Positions 27,874-36,335 of a stretch of 43,346 bases of DNA are shown here, one piece after another. Made by a program: the position numbers and the translations under genes. The notes below the pieces were generated by a model. That model searched no databases. It was not told where the DNA came from and worked only from the letters and a program-made list of their open reading frames with translations. Numbering within the stretch: the stretch's first letter is position 1; every line of letters begins with the position of its first letter. The stretch spans positions 1 through 43,346 of the forward strand of contig JAOZQY010000020.1 of NCBI GenBank assembly GCA_029931975.1, given 5' to 3'. The DNA is from Bacteroidales bacterium (GTDB lineage: Bacteria; Bacteroidota; Bacteroidia; Bacteroidales; GCA-2748055).

Positions 27874-29553
27874 TCAGACCATCCCCTGTCCCACGGTATA
27901 GACCAGGATCAGACCGATGATGCCCACGATGCCGCCCACGATGGCCATGGGCAGGAGGTTCCGCCGGATCAGCAGGCCTTCTACGCCTACCAGTCCCACC
28001 GTGGCACAGGCGGCAATCACATTGTGTACACAGATCATATTACCCATGGCACCCCCTATGTTCTGGAGACTTACGATCAGGATAGTGGAGAAGCCCAGCT
28101 GATCGGCTACGGAGAACTGGAATAGCGAAAAAAGCATGTTGGATACCGTATTGGATCCGGCCATAAAGGAGCCCAGGGCCCCCACAAAGGCATCCACCAG
28201 CGGCCAGGAGCCCTGGAAGATGCCGCTCATGGCAGTGGCCATGGCAATGGGCATCCCCACAATCCCCTCAGGGTTGTTCCCACTCTGCATCATAATCCGT
28301 ACCATGGGTACGGCGAAGATCAAGGCGATCAGGGGATTCTTGATTCTCTTAATGGCTTCCGACCAGGCGGCTCCCACCTCTCTTCGCTTCATGCCGAAGA
28401 TGGGAATGCAGAGCAGGGAAACCAGGATAAAGGGCATAATACCTGGGTTGTAGAGTGGATCAATGGTGCCGCTAACTGTGGTGCCAAATAATCCGGTATA
28501 ATGAATGTCGGCCGATTTTACCCATTCATAGATGGGAAGCGAGCGGACCCGGGTAAGGACCAGCAGCAGGCCGATGAGTACATAAGGCATCCATGCTTTC
28601 AGGATGGAACTTTTGGCGGCATCCGGTTTGTCCATGCTGATGGAGCCCATCCAGTTCTTTTCCCACAACGAACGATCGGGAAAGTCCCAGGAGGTTTTTG
28701 GAACCAGGAAGCCTGCTTTGGTGGCCGGGATCAGGATGGCCAGTCCAATGAGCCCACCCAGCAAACTGGGGAATTCGGGGCCCAGAAGCAGGGCCACGGC
28801 CACATAGGGTCCCACAAAACAGAAGCCGGCAAATAGGGCATAGGGCCAGATGGCCAGTCCGTCTTTAATACTGCGCTTCTCCCCGAAAAAGCGGGTCAGC
28901 ATGGCCACCATTATCAGCGGAAGCAACAATCCGGGCAAGGCATGTTGCAGGGCGGTCCACACTCCGACCTGCTGCATATATTCTGCATAGGTGAGTCCCG
29001 ATTGGGCTATGTGCTCCTGCACAGAAGGGATATCCAGGGAGGGTTGTATCCCTAATAGAGTGGGGGTCCCCACCGATCCGAAGGACACCGGGGTTACATT
29101 GGCAATCAGCGCCACCATCACCGCAGCCAGGGCAGGAAATCCCAGGGAGAGCAGCAGAGGGGCCGCCAGTGCTGCCGGGGTGCCGAAACCAGCCGATCCT
29201 TCGATAAATCCACCAAAGAGCCAGGCGATGATAATGGCCTGCACGCGTTTGTCGGTCGAAATATTGGTGAATCCACGATTGATCGCCTCGATGGCACCAC
29301 TTTCGCGCATGGTGAACAGGAGCAATAAGGCGCCAAATACAATAAAGAGGATCTTAAAAGCGATTACCACTCCGTTAACTGTGGAAGCCAGGATCCAGGT
29401 GCCGGGAGTCTTCCAGATAAAGAGGGCCAGGGCCAGGGTAAGTACAAAGGCCAGGGGCATGGCTTTGGTGGCGGGCCAGCGAAAACCCACCATTAAGATG
29501 AAAATCGCTACAATGGGGAGGGCGGCCAGCAGGGCCAGGATTCCGACAGACAT
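27874..29553 (-). CDS. lctP: L-lactate permease family transporter (LctP)
   Basis: Integral membrane carrier of 559 residues with about 13-14 hydrophobic segments. [20 protein letters not shown] is the diagnostic block of the LctP family, and [30 protein letters not shown] and [16 protein letters not shown] also fit. Family members import lactate and glycolate by proton symport. Here the neighbours handle KDG and glycerate, so the substrate may be another short or sugar acid; the sequence alone does not decide. The ATG at 29553 gives the usual start [14 protein letters not shown]; a TTG 12 codons upstream is less likely. It is divergent from glycerate kinase, with 62 bases between the starts. 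Confidence 0.92.
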   Translation of the reverse strand: MSVGILALLAALPIVAIFILMVGFRWPATKAMPLAFVLTLALALFIWKTPGTWILASTVNGVVIAFKILFIVFGALLLLFTMRESGAIEAINRGFTNISTDKRVQAIIIAWLFGGFIEGSAGFGTPAALAAPLLLSLGFPALAAVMVALIANVTPVSFGSVGTPTLLGIQPSLDIPSVQEHIAQSGLTYAEYMQQVGVWTALQHALPGLLLPLIMVAMLTRFFGEKRSIKDGLAIWPYALFAGFCFVGPYVAVALLLGPEFPSLLGGLIGLAILIPATKAGFLVPKTSWDFPDRSLWEKNWMGSISMDKPDAAKSSILKAWMPYVLIGLLLVLTRVRSLPIYEWVKSADIHYTGLFGTTVSGTIDPLYNPGIMPFILVSLLCIPIFGMKRREVGAAWSEAIKRIKNPLIALIFAVPMVRIMMQSGNNPEGIVGMPIAMATAMSGIFQGSWPLVDAFVGALGSFMAGSNTVSNMLFSLFQFSVADQLGFSTILIVSLQNIGGAMGNMICVHNVIAACATVGLVGVEGLLIRRNLLPMAIVGGIVGIIGLILVYTVGQGMV

Positions 29554-29615
29554 TTGCTTAAGATTTGTTAGAGGGATCAAAATATCCAAAAAATTCCAAT
29601 ATTTTTATACCTGAG

Positions 29616-30749
29616 ATGAATATTCTGATTGCACCTGATTCCTTCAAGGATTGTTTGAGCGCCCGCGAGGTGGCTTCTGCCCTGGGCAGGGGGATCCAAA
29701 AGATCCTTCCGGATGCCAACTGCATCATGGTTCCCATGGCCGATGGCGGAGAGGGAACTGTGGAATCTGTTATTGATGCAACAGGTGGCAGGAGGGTTGA
29801 ACTGAAGGTCATGGATCCGCTTATGCGGGAGGTCCCTTCATTCTATGGTATTACAGGTGACAGGGAGACCGCTGTGATTGAAATGGCGGCAGCCTCGGGC
29901 ATCGAATTGCTGAAAGAGGATGAAAGAGATCCCTGGATTACTTCCACTTTTGGAACCGGGCAGCTCATAAAGGATGCACTGGATCAGGGTGTTAAGAAAA
30001 TCCTGCTGGGAATCGGGGGGAGTGCCACCAACGATGGAGGAGCCGGGATGGCCCGGGCCCTTGGGGTAAAATTCAGTGGAAAGTTCGGTGAGTTGCCTGT
30101 GCAGGGAGGAGGTTTGCTGGGTGAAGTGGAGCAAATTTCCATGGAAGGATTGGATCCGCGGGTGACTGACACTGAAATTATCGTAGCCTGCGACGTAGAC
30201 AATCCTCTGGCCGGGCCGCAGGGAGCATCTGCTATCTACGGACCCCAGAAGGGTGCCGACCGGGAGATGGTGGACAAGCTTGACAGGAACCTGGCCCATT
30301 TTGCCTTATTGATCAGCAATCACTTACACAGGGAGGTCGCGGATGTACCGGGAGCGGGTGCTGCCGGTGGATTGGGAGCAGGCCTGATGGCTTTCCTGGA
30401 TGCCAGCCTGGTGAAGGGATTTGATATGATTGCTGATATTACCGGACTTGAAGAGAAGCTCAGGGGAGCCGATCTGGTGATTACAGGCGAAGGAAAAATG
30501 GATGGCCAAACCCGTTTTGGAAAGACTCCTTTCGGGGTGGCACAGCTGGCCAGGCAAATGGGCAAGCCGGTGATTGGTGTGGCAGGCACCCTGGATGAGG
30601 ATGCCGGGGTCTTGTATGAACTGGGTTTTAACCTCTTGATGTCGATCCAGGAGAAACCGGGCGATCTGGCCTGGTCACTGGCTCATGCAGGACAATTGCT
30701 CGAACGATGCGGAGAAAGAATAGCCCGGTTGCTTTCGATGAAGATTTAG
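29616..30749 (+). CDS. garK: Glycerate 2-kinase (GarK/GlxK family)
   Basis: ATP-dependent glycerate kinase of 377 residues that feeds glycerate into lower glycolysis as 2-phosphoglycerate. Family blocks are ILIAPDSFKDCLSA at the N-terminus, MVPMADGGEGTVES, GIGGSATNDGGAGMARALG, VACDVDNPLAGPQGAS, GAAGGLGAGLMAFL and ITGEGKMDGQT. The ATG at 29616 places the conserved APDSFK at residues 6-11 as in the family; the open frame further upstream is a fortuitous extension. It is divergent from lctP and ends before the lysC promoter. A role in sugar-acid or lactate/glycerate use with its neighbours is inferred. Confidence 0.93.
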   Translation: MNILIAPDSFKDCLSAREVASALGRGIQKILPDANCIMVPMADGGEGTVESVIDATGGRRVELKVMDPLMREVPSFYGITGDRETAVIEMAAASGIELLKEDERDPWITSTFGTGQLIKDALDQGVKKILLGIGGSATNDGGAGMARALGVKFSGKFGELPVQGGGLLGEVEQISMEGLDPRVTDTEIIVACDVDNPLAGPQGASAIYGPQKGADREMVDKLDRNLAHFALLISNHLHREVADVPGAGAAGGLGAGLMAFLDASLVKGFDMIADITGLEEKLRGADLVITGEGKMDGQTRFGKTPFGVAQLARQMGKPVIGVAGTLDEDAGVLYELGFNLLMSIQEKPGDLAWSLAHAGQLLERCGERIARLLSMKI

Positions 30750-30758
30750 TTAATTTTG
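30728..30758 (+). promoter_or_regulatory. Bacteroidota-type promoter for aspartate kinase
   Basis: TTG at 30729-30731 and TAATTTTG at 30751-30758 (exact TAnnTTTG) are separated by 19 bases, the standard -33/-7 spacing of Bacteroidota. The box ends 26 bases before the lysC ATG and overlaps the last codons of garK. Best promoter match in the window. Confidence 0.65.
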
Positions 30759-30784
30759 CGCTTCAATACAATAATCAGAACAAT

Positions 30785-32050
30785 ATGCTGGTATTCAAAT
30801 TTGGAGGGGCTTCAGTTAAGAGTCCGGAGGCGGTTCGGAACATTGGTGAGATTCTTCAACGCTATAAAGGGGAGAAGATCGTGGTGGTGGTATCGGCCAT
30901 GGGGAAGACTACCAATGCCCTTGAGCGGATTATCGATTTCTATACCGGGGGGAAGAGCGAAAAGCTGAATCAGGAGTATAAAGAACTTAAGGCTTACCAC
31001 CTCGGGGTGTTGAGCGGACTGTTTGCCGACAAGGCACATCAGGTGCATGTAGATGTGGAGGACCTGTTTGAAGACATGGCCGACCGGCTGACCAGGGAGC
31101 CCACAATGAACTATGATTACGACTATGACCAGTTAATCTGTTATGGCGAGCTGCTCTCTACCACCATTGTCTCGCATTTTCTGAACAGTTCGGTTGCTCC
31201 AACCCGCTGGATGGATATCCGCAGATCACTGAAAACCGATAACACCTATCGCGAAGCAAAGGTTGACTGGGAACTATCTACCCAGCTTGTAAATAAGCAT
31301 TTTGTTTTCAGGGATGAACGGATTCTGATTACCCAGGGTTTTCTGGGTTCTACCATTAACGATCAAACCACTTCTCTGGGAAGGGAAGGATCGGACTATA
31401 CAGCTGCAATTCTGGCCTATATGCTCAGGGCCGAGAGTGTGACTATCTGGAAGGATGTTCCCGGCGTACTCAATGCCGACCCCAAATATTTTGACGATAC
31501 CATCCTCCTTGAGAAGCTATCTTACCTGGATGCTACCGAACTGGCTTATTTCGGAACCAGTGTGATCCACCCCAAGACCATTAAACCCCTGCAGAACAAG
31601 AATATCAACCTGCATGTGCGCTCTTTTTTGGATCCCGATGCAAGCGGCACCCTGGTGGGGAACCTGTCGTACAGCAAACTGATACCTTCCTTTATCTTTA
31701 AGATGGAACAGGTACTGATCCGTACCTCACCACTTGATTTCTCTTTTATCAATGAGCACAACCTGGAGGAGATTTTTGGAATCTTCAGCAAACATGGTTT
31801 AAAAATAAACCTGATGCAGAATTCAGCGCTCAGCTTCAAGATGATTGTTAACAATGACAAAAGAAGATTAAGGCTTGTCATCGACGAACTTGAGGAGAAG
31901 TTCAAAGTGGACTATCAGACAGGACTCGAGCTGGTTACCATCCGCTACTTTGATCAATCGACCATCGACAGGGTAATGATTAATAAAGAGCTTATTCTGG
32001 AGCAGCGCGGCGTACATAATATCGAGCTTGTGATCCGCGATCTGGGCTAA
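30785..32050 (+). CDS. lysC: Aspartate kinase, monofunctional
   Basis: First enzyme of the aspartate pathway (lysine including DAP, threonine, methionine). With the ATG at 30785 it has 421 residues. The kinase domain starts MLVFKFGGASVKSPEAVRN and holds VVVSAMGKTTNAL, DQLICYGELLS, TQGFLGST, GREGSDYTAAILA, WKDVPGVLNADP and TELAYFGTSVIHPKTI. C-terminal ACT regions for feedback control begin near residue 300. The start is set by the family N-terminus and the upstream promoter; the open frame back to 30707 would run through both. A separate domain for homoserine dehydrogenase is absent. Confidence 0.93.
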   Translation: MLVFKFGGASVKSPEAVRNIGEILQRYKGEKIVVVVSAMGKTTNALERIIDFYTGGKSEKLNQEYKELKAYHLGVLSGLFADKAHQVHVDVEDLFEDMADRLTREPTMNYDYDYDQLICYGELLSTTIVSHFLNSSVAPTRWMDIRRSLKTDNTYREAKVDWELSTQLVNKHFVFRDERILITQGFLGSTINDQTTSLGREGSDYTAAILAYMLRAESVTIWKDVPGVLNADPKYFDDTILLEKLSYLDATELAYFGTSVIHPKTIKPLQNKNINLHVRSFLDPDASGTLVGNLSYSKLIPSFIFKMEQVLIRTSPLDFSFINEHNLEEIFGIFSKHGLKINLMQNSALSFKMIVNNDKRRLRLVIDELEEKFKVDYQTGLELVTIRYFDQSTIDRVMINKELILEQRGVHNIELVIRDLG

Positions 32051-32125
32051 GTATTTTGACAAATAAAATAGACTTATCTCGGCAGAACTGTTATTTTTAC
32101 TAATAAATACCATATTCCGGTCTCG

Positions 32126-34765
32126 ATGATGCATTTGAAACCCTGTCTTCGTATAACACTCCTCTTCTTTTTTGTACTCACGCAAGGCTTTCTGAGCAAT
32201 GGATTTGCTCAATATGAAAAAGCAGTATTGGAGCCGGAACAGTTTCACGGAGAATATGTTACAAAGGGTGAACGATTTGCCATATGGAACGGGTCCAACT
32301 ACATTCCGGTTTTTATAAAGGGGATCAACCTGGGGATCTCAGTACCCGGGACCCAGCCGGGACAGCTGGCAGCCACGACGGAGGATTACAGGCGCTGGTT
32401 TGAACTGATTAAGGAGGCTGGATACAATAGCATTCGTTTGTACACCCTCCACTTTCCAAGGTTTTATGATGAATTGAGGCAGTTTAACCTGGATCATCCC
32501 CGGAATCCACTCCTTGTGATTCATGGTGCCTGGTTGGAGGAAAAGGAGAGTACTACCGATCTTTTTGAACAGAGCACTTCTTTCGACCAGGAGATCCGGG
32601 AGGTGGTCGCGGCAGTTCATGGAGATATCAATATAGCCGAACGAGCCGGAAAGGCCCATGGCAATTTCACCTCCGATATATCCTCCTGGGTAATTGCTTA
32701 TTTGCCGGGCAGAGAGATCTTTCCTGATGAAGTGAAGCTGACCAATGAGCTGCATCCCGGGGAGATCGCTTATGAGGGTGCCTTCTTTCAACTTCCGGCG
32801 GGCGATCCGGCGGAGGTCTGGCTTACTCAGCGCCTCGACGGACTGATGCATTATGAATTTGAAACCTACGAGGCGGTCCGCCCCACCGGATTCTCATCCT
32901 GGCCCACCCTGGATCCCCTTACCCATCCAACGGAGCAAGCAATTAGTGGAAGTTCTGAAGATTCCGAGCAGATCGATCTTTCTAATATGGTCTGGACAGA
33001 CTCATCCGCGGGATTCTTTATAGGCTATCATGCCTATCCCTACTATCCCGACTTTATTATTGAGGACCCTTATTACCTGGCCGAATCAGATGCTGAAGGC
33101 CCAAATAACTACCTGGGTTACCTGAAGGACCTTAAGGCACATTACCCGGGTGTCCCGCTCATTGTTGCTGAATTTGGGGTTCCTTCCAGCTGGGGAAGTG
33201 GCCACCTGTCACCTTCCGGCATGCATCATGGAGGTCTTTCCGAAGAGCAGCAGGGGCATTATATAAAGAGGATGTTCGGTAATATTGAGGAGTCGGATTG
33301 TGCAGGGGGTATCCAGTTCTCTCTTATTGACGAGTGGTTCAAGCAGACATGGATCACAAATCCCTTATCAAACAAAGAGTTTCGTCACCTGTGGCACAAT
33401 ATTACCTCCCCCGAACAGAATTTTGGGATCCTGGCCTATGCGCCTCCCCCGGAGCCCTTTACAGTAACCGGTTCCTATTCTGACAGTCCCATTGCAAGAG
33501 TGGAGGTTCATTCCGACTATACTTTCTTCAGGATAAAGGTTCATATAAAAACGGACCAGTACCGGGAGGATACCCTCTGGGTGGCACTGGACACCTATGA
33601 GTCAAATCTGGGCGAATCGGTCTTACCCGATGGTCGTTCCATAGGGAAGGACTTCGACACATTGCGTGCCGAGTTTGCATTGAAGATTCCCCTGGGAAGC
33701 GACCTGGCCGAACTGTTTGTGATTCCCACTTATGATGTGTATGGGGTGAAGTCCCTTATAAGACTGGATACCATTGTCTCCGCTTCCAGTGATGCAGGTA
33801 TCTGGAACCCGGTGAGGTGGAAGACCAATTATTTCCACAACGGAACCCAGTATATCGGTGAGTTAACAAGCAGTTCTTCGGACGATCCTTATCAGTTTCT
33901 GAACGCAGTGACACGCTTTAATGACAGCCTGGAGATCAGGATCCCGTGGACCCTTCTCAATTTTCCGGCTCCCACAGTGCGCAGAGCCATGCACTATCAG
34001 TCACACATGGATGGTGGAAACCTGGTCATAGACCGGCAGGATACGCTCTCCGATGGAATAGCACTGACTCTCAGTTTTCAGGATGAACTATATCAGACCG
34101 GGAAATACCTCTGGAGTCCGTGGGATTATGAAAAGATTTACAATGATCCGCCCATCGAGCGGAAAAAACAGTCCTTTCATTACCTGAAACAGAACTTACC
34201 CCAGTTCAACTCTCCGCCCATTGGCAGGCCCGATACCTTTCATTTATGGCCGGATACCAGTCTGGAGCACGGGAGTGAAGAGGGAGTACTACACAATGAT
34301 TTCGATATTGACGGAAACGAATTCAGCTCTCAGCTTTCCTTTGGAAGCAGCACCACACACGGAGCACTCTACCTGAATCCAGATGGCAGTTTCCTCTATA
34401 CCCCTGAACCCGGTTTCAAGGGGGATGATTTTTTCATGTACTACCTGGAGGACGGAAGAAGCTATTCCTCGCTGGTCCCGGTTTACCTTCAAGTGGGATA
34501 TGGTGTGTCTGACGGGCAGGTAATGGCTCCCGGTCGCACTAATATTTTCCCCAATCCGGGAGATGGAAGATTTTGTATCACCCTTTCTGAACCCTTTGAC
34601 GAGGCCAGCTTAAGGGTAGTGGATATATTGGGCAGGGAGATTCTTCATGTAGCTCTTGATGAGGCAACAAGCTGGGTAGAGATTCACAACAGATTACCCG
34701 GTATATATCTCTTGAATCTGTCCATTGACCAAAAACAGGAACAATATCGTATCCTTCTGAAGTAG
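32126..34765 (+). CDS. Type IX-secreted TIM-barrel glycosidase with cadherin-like and sorting domains
   Basis: Protein of 879 residues. A signal peptide (about residues 1-29, ending NGFAQ) is followed by a TIM-barrel glycosidase-like domain (about 40-440) that starts FIKGINLGISVPG, with DYRRWFELIKEAGYNSIRLY. Candidate catalytic residues are E197 in YLPGREIF (acid/base) and E349 in IVAEFGVPS (nucleophile), in the layout of clan GH-A. A beta-rich region with no clear family follows (about 450-690), then a Big/cadherin-like repeat (about 715-790; VLHNDFDIDGNE, GALYLNPDGSFLYTP). A type IX sorting domain closes the protein (about 800-879; NIFPNPGDGRF, VVDILGREI, PGIYLLNL). The exact GH family and substrate are not recognised. 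It stands just ahead of the receiver-YaiO-HEAT-GT2 run. ATGATG at the start leaves 32129 as an alternative. Confidence 0.8.
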   Translation: MMHLKPCLRITLLFFFVLTQGFLSNGFAQYEKAVLEPEQFHGEYVTKGERFAIWNGSNYIPVFIKGINLGISVPGTQPGQLAATTEDYRRWFELIKEAGYNSIRLYTLHFPRFYDELRQFNLDHPRNPLLVIHGAWLEEKESTTDLFEQSTSFDQEIREVVAAVHGDINIAERAGKAHGNFTSDISSWVIAYLPGREIFPDEVKLTNELHPGEIAYEGAFFQLPAGDPAEVWLTQRLDGLMHYEFETYEAVRPTGFSSWPTLDPLTHPTEQAISGSSEDSEQIDLSNMVWTDSSAGFFIGYHAYPYYPDFIIEDPYYLAESDAEGPNNYLGYLKDLKAHYPGVPLIVAEFGVPSSWGSGHLSPSGMHHGGLSEEQQGHYIKRMFGNIEESDCAGGIQFSLIDEWFKQTWITNPLSNKEFRHLWHNITSPEQNFGILAYAPPPEPFTVTGSYSDSPIARVEVHSDYTFFRIKVHIKTDQYREDTLWVALDTYESNLGESVLPDGRSIGKDFDTLRAEFALKIPLGSDLAELFVIPTYDVYGVKSLIRLDTIVSASSDAGIWNPVRWKTNYFHNGTQYIGELTSSSSDDPYQFLNAVTRFNDSLEIRIPWTLLNFPAPTVRRAMHYQSHMDGGNLVIDRQDTLSDGIALTLSFQDELYQTGKYLWSPWDYEKIYNDPPIERKKQSFHYLKQNLPQFNSPPIGRPDTFHLWPDTSLEHGSEEGVLHNDFDIDGNEFSSQLSFGSSTTHGALYLNPDGSFLYTPEPGFKGDDFFMYYLEDGRSYSSLVPVYLQVGYGVSDGQVMAPGRTNIFPNPGDGRFCITLSEPFDEASLRVVDILGREILHVALDEATSWVEIHNRLPGIYLLNLSIDQKQEQYRILLK

Positions 34766-34770
34766 ATTTG
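34763..34770 (+). promoter_or_regulatory. Possible -7 box inside the glycosidase stop codon
   Basis: TAGATTTG is an exact TAnnTTTG match whose first three bases are the stop codon of the glycosidase gene. It ends 21 bases before the ATG of the receiver gene. No TTG at 19-21 bases upstream was seen, so it may be chance. Confidence 0.3.
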
Positions 34771-34791
34771 CGTAAGAATGACCTGAAAACC

Positions 34792-35154
34792 ATGAATATC
34801 TTAGTTTGCGAAGATAATATAATGACCCTGAGGACCATTGAATTTTCCTTGAAGAAGGCGGGTTTCAATGTGTTTAAAGCCCTTGATGGGGTTCAGGGAG
34901 TCCGGATCCTGGGAGAGGAGGAGATTGACCTGGTCATTACAGATATTAATATGCCTTATACGAAAGGACTGGAATTGATTCGTCATATCAATACCAATCT
35001 CGAACCAAAGATACCGGTCATTGTTGTAACTGGTATAACCAATAGCGAGACCAGGGCGCATGCCACAGAACTTGGTGCAAAGGCTTATCTGACAAAACCA
35101 TTTGATCCGGTAGTCATGGTGAATATGGTAAAGTCCCTTACAGGGGAGAATTGA
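34792..35154 (+). CDS. Stand-alone CheY-like response regulator receiver
   Basis: A single receiver domain of 120 residues with no DNA-binding or enzymatic output domain. The acidic pocket is in ILVCEDN, the phospho-acceptor is D51 in LVITDINMP, the switch Thr is in VVVTGIT, and the conserved Lys is in YLTKPFD, so phosphorylation should be possible. No histidine kinase is in the window. The ATG at 34792 gives a normal CheY N-terminus (MNILVCED); a TTG at 34768 would add eight residues. The stop lies just before the YaiO-type gene and the frames nearly overlap. It probably acts by protein binding, perhaps on the HEAT protein or glycosyltransferase encoded downstream (inferred). Confidence 0.88.
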   Translation: MNILVCEDNIMTLRTIEFSLKKAGFNVFKALDGVQGVRILGEEEIDLVITDINMPYTKGLELIRHINTNLEPKIPVIVVTGITNSETRAHATELGAKAYLTKPFDPVVMVNMVKSLTGEN

Positions 35155-35162
35155 TTTCGTCT

Positions 35163-36335
35163 ATGTTTAGATTATTTATTCCAATTGTTTTATCAGCCTC
35201 ATTCCAGCTTGCTTTGAGTGCTCAGGATTCGTTGAAATATTCCAATCCCGAAGAAGGTTTTGCCCTGATGCGTGAATATGCTTCCGCGGGAGAATACAGC
35301 CGGGCCAAAACGATTGCTTATGACCTGCTGCAAGAAAATGAAAGTTATTATGATGTGTCACTCTTTCTGGCCAGAATCTATGGATGGGAAGCCAGCTTTG
35401 ATTCTGCCTACATGGTACTGGATGGGGTGATGACCAGTGAACCGGAACTGTATGAAGCCTATGAGGTCTGTGTGAACCTGGCTTACTGGGAGCAGAACCT
35501 TGAAAAGCTTGAAGTCTGTGCCGGAAGGGCCGCCGAATTAGTACCCGATTCTGCCGGAGTTTTTGATTCTTATACAGAGGCCCTGAAGCAGGGAGGTTCC
35601 GCAGAAAAGCATCCGGAGCTTTTTGTCCAATATTCCTACGACCATTTTTCACTGCCCTATGTGCGCAACTGGCATATGCTCTCTGCAGGTGTAGAGATTC
35701 CTTTTAAAAAGGGTATACTGGTTCCTTCGTTGAATGGTGGTTACCATGCAGGGGGTACTAAGCCTTCCACCGATTTGCAGCTCAATATGGATGCCTATCT
35801 GACCCTGGGTAAAAAGAACTACGCCATGCTGGGCTATGGATTTTCTCCCAATGGCGTACTCAACTATTTCCCGGGACACAGGGCAGCTGCAGAGTTGTGG
35901 CAAACCCTGCCCGGAGGATTTGCGCTCTCGGCCGGCCTGCGTTATTTTTACTGGGAGCAGAATTTCACCTTTCTCACCTTTTCGGCAGAGAAATATGCGG
36001 GCAACTACTGGTTCGCTTTCAGAAATTATCTTTTTTTCAAGGATTACGGAGTTTCCGGCTCTTATTATTTAAGTGCACGCCGTTATTTTGATACCAAGTT
36101 CGATAACCTTACTCTGACTCTGGGATATGGTACAGCTCCGGATGAGCCGATTCTTGTGGTATCGGATCTCGAACGCCTGAATGCCATATCGGGCAGACTG
36201 GAGTTTTCAAAAAGGATAAGTCCGGTACTAAGGCTGACTGCCATGCTGGGATATGCCTGGGAAGAATATATGGAGCAGGAATCGAGATCCAGGGTCGATA
36301 TGAGGATTGGAGCTTATTATATGATTGGGAAGTGA
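35163..36335 (+). CDS. TPR plus YaiO-type outer-membrane beta-barrel
   Basis: Protein of 390 residues with a signal peptide (MFRLFIPIVLSASFQLALSA). A TPR-like helical part follows (about residues 25-135; AGEYSRAKTIAYDLL, ASFDSAYMVLDGVM), then a C-terminal barrel (about 150-390) of alternating strands. It ends in YYMIGK and carries the YaiO-like block SARRYFDTKFDNLTLTLGYG. The TPR-then-barrel order recalls PgaA, the outer-membrane exporter of poly-GlcNAc, though this barrel is larger than YaiO alone and smaller than PgaA. ATG at 35163 is 8 bases after the receiver stop. The stop overlaps the next gene's GTG (GTGA). Confidence 0.8.
   Translation: MFRLFIPIVLSASFQLALSAQDSLKYSNPEEGFALMREYASAGEYSRAKTIAYDLLQENESYYDVSLFLARIYGWEASFDSAYMVLDGVMTSEPELYEAYEVCVNLAYWEQNLEKLEVCAGRAAELVPDSAGVFDSYTEALKQGGSAEKHPELFVQYSYDHFSLPYVRNWHMLSAGVEIPFKKGILVPSLNGGYHAGGTKPSTDLQLNMDAYLTLGKKNYAMLGYGFSPNGVLNYFPGHRAAAELWQTLPGGFALSAGLRYFYWEQNFTFLTFSAEKYAGNYWFAFRNYLFFKDYGVSGSYYLSARRYFDTKFDNLTLTLGYGTAPDEPILVVSDLERLNAISGRLEFSKRISPVLRLTAMLGYAWEEYMEQESRSRVDMRIGAYYMIGK

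Noticed and set aside
30707-30784. Upstream extension of aspartate kinase
   Set aside because: It would run through the end of garK and the promoter, and the family start MLVFKFGG is at 30785.
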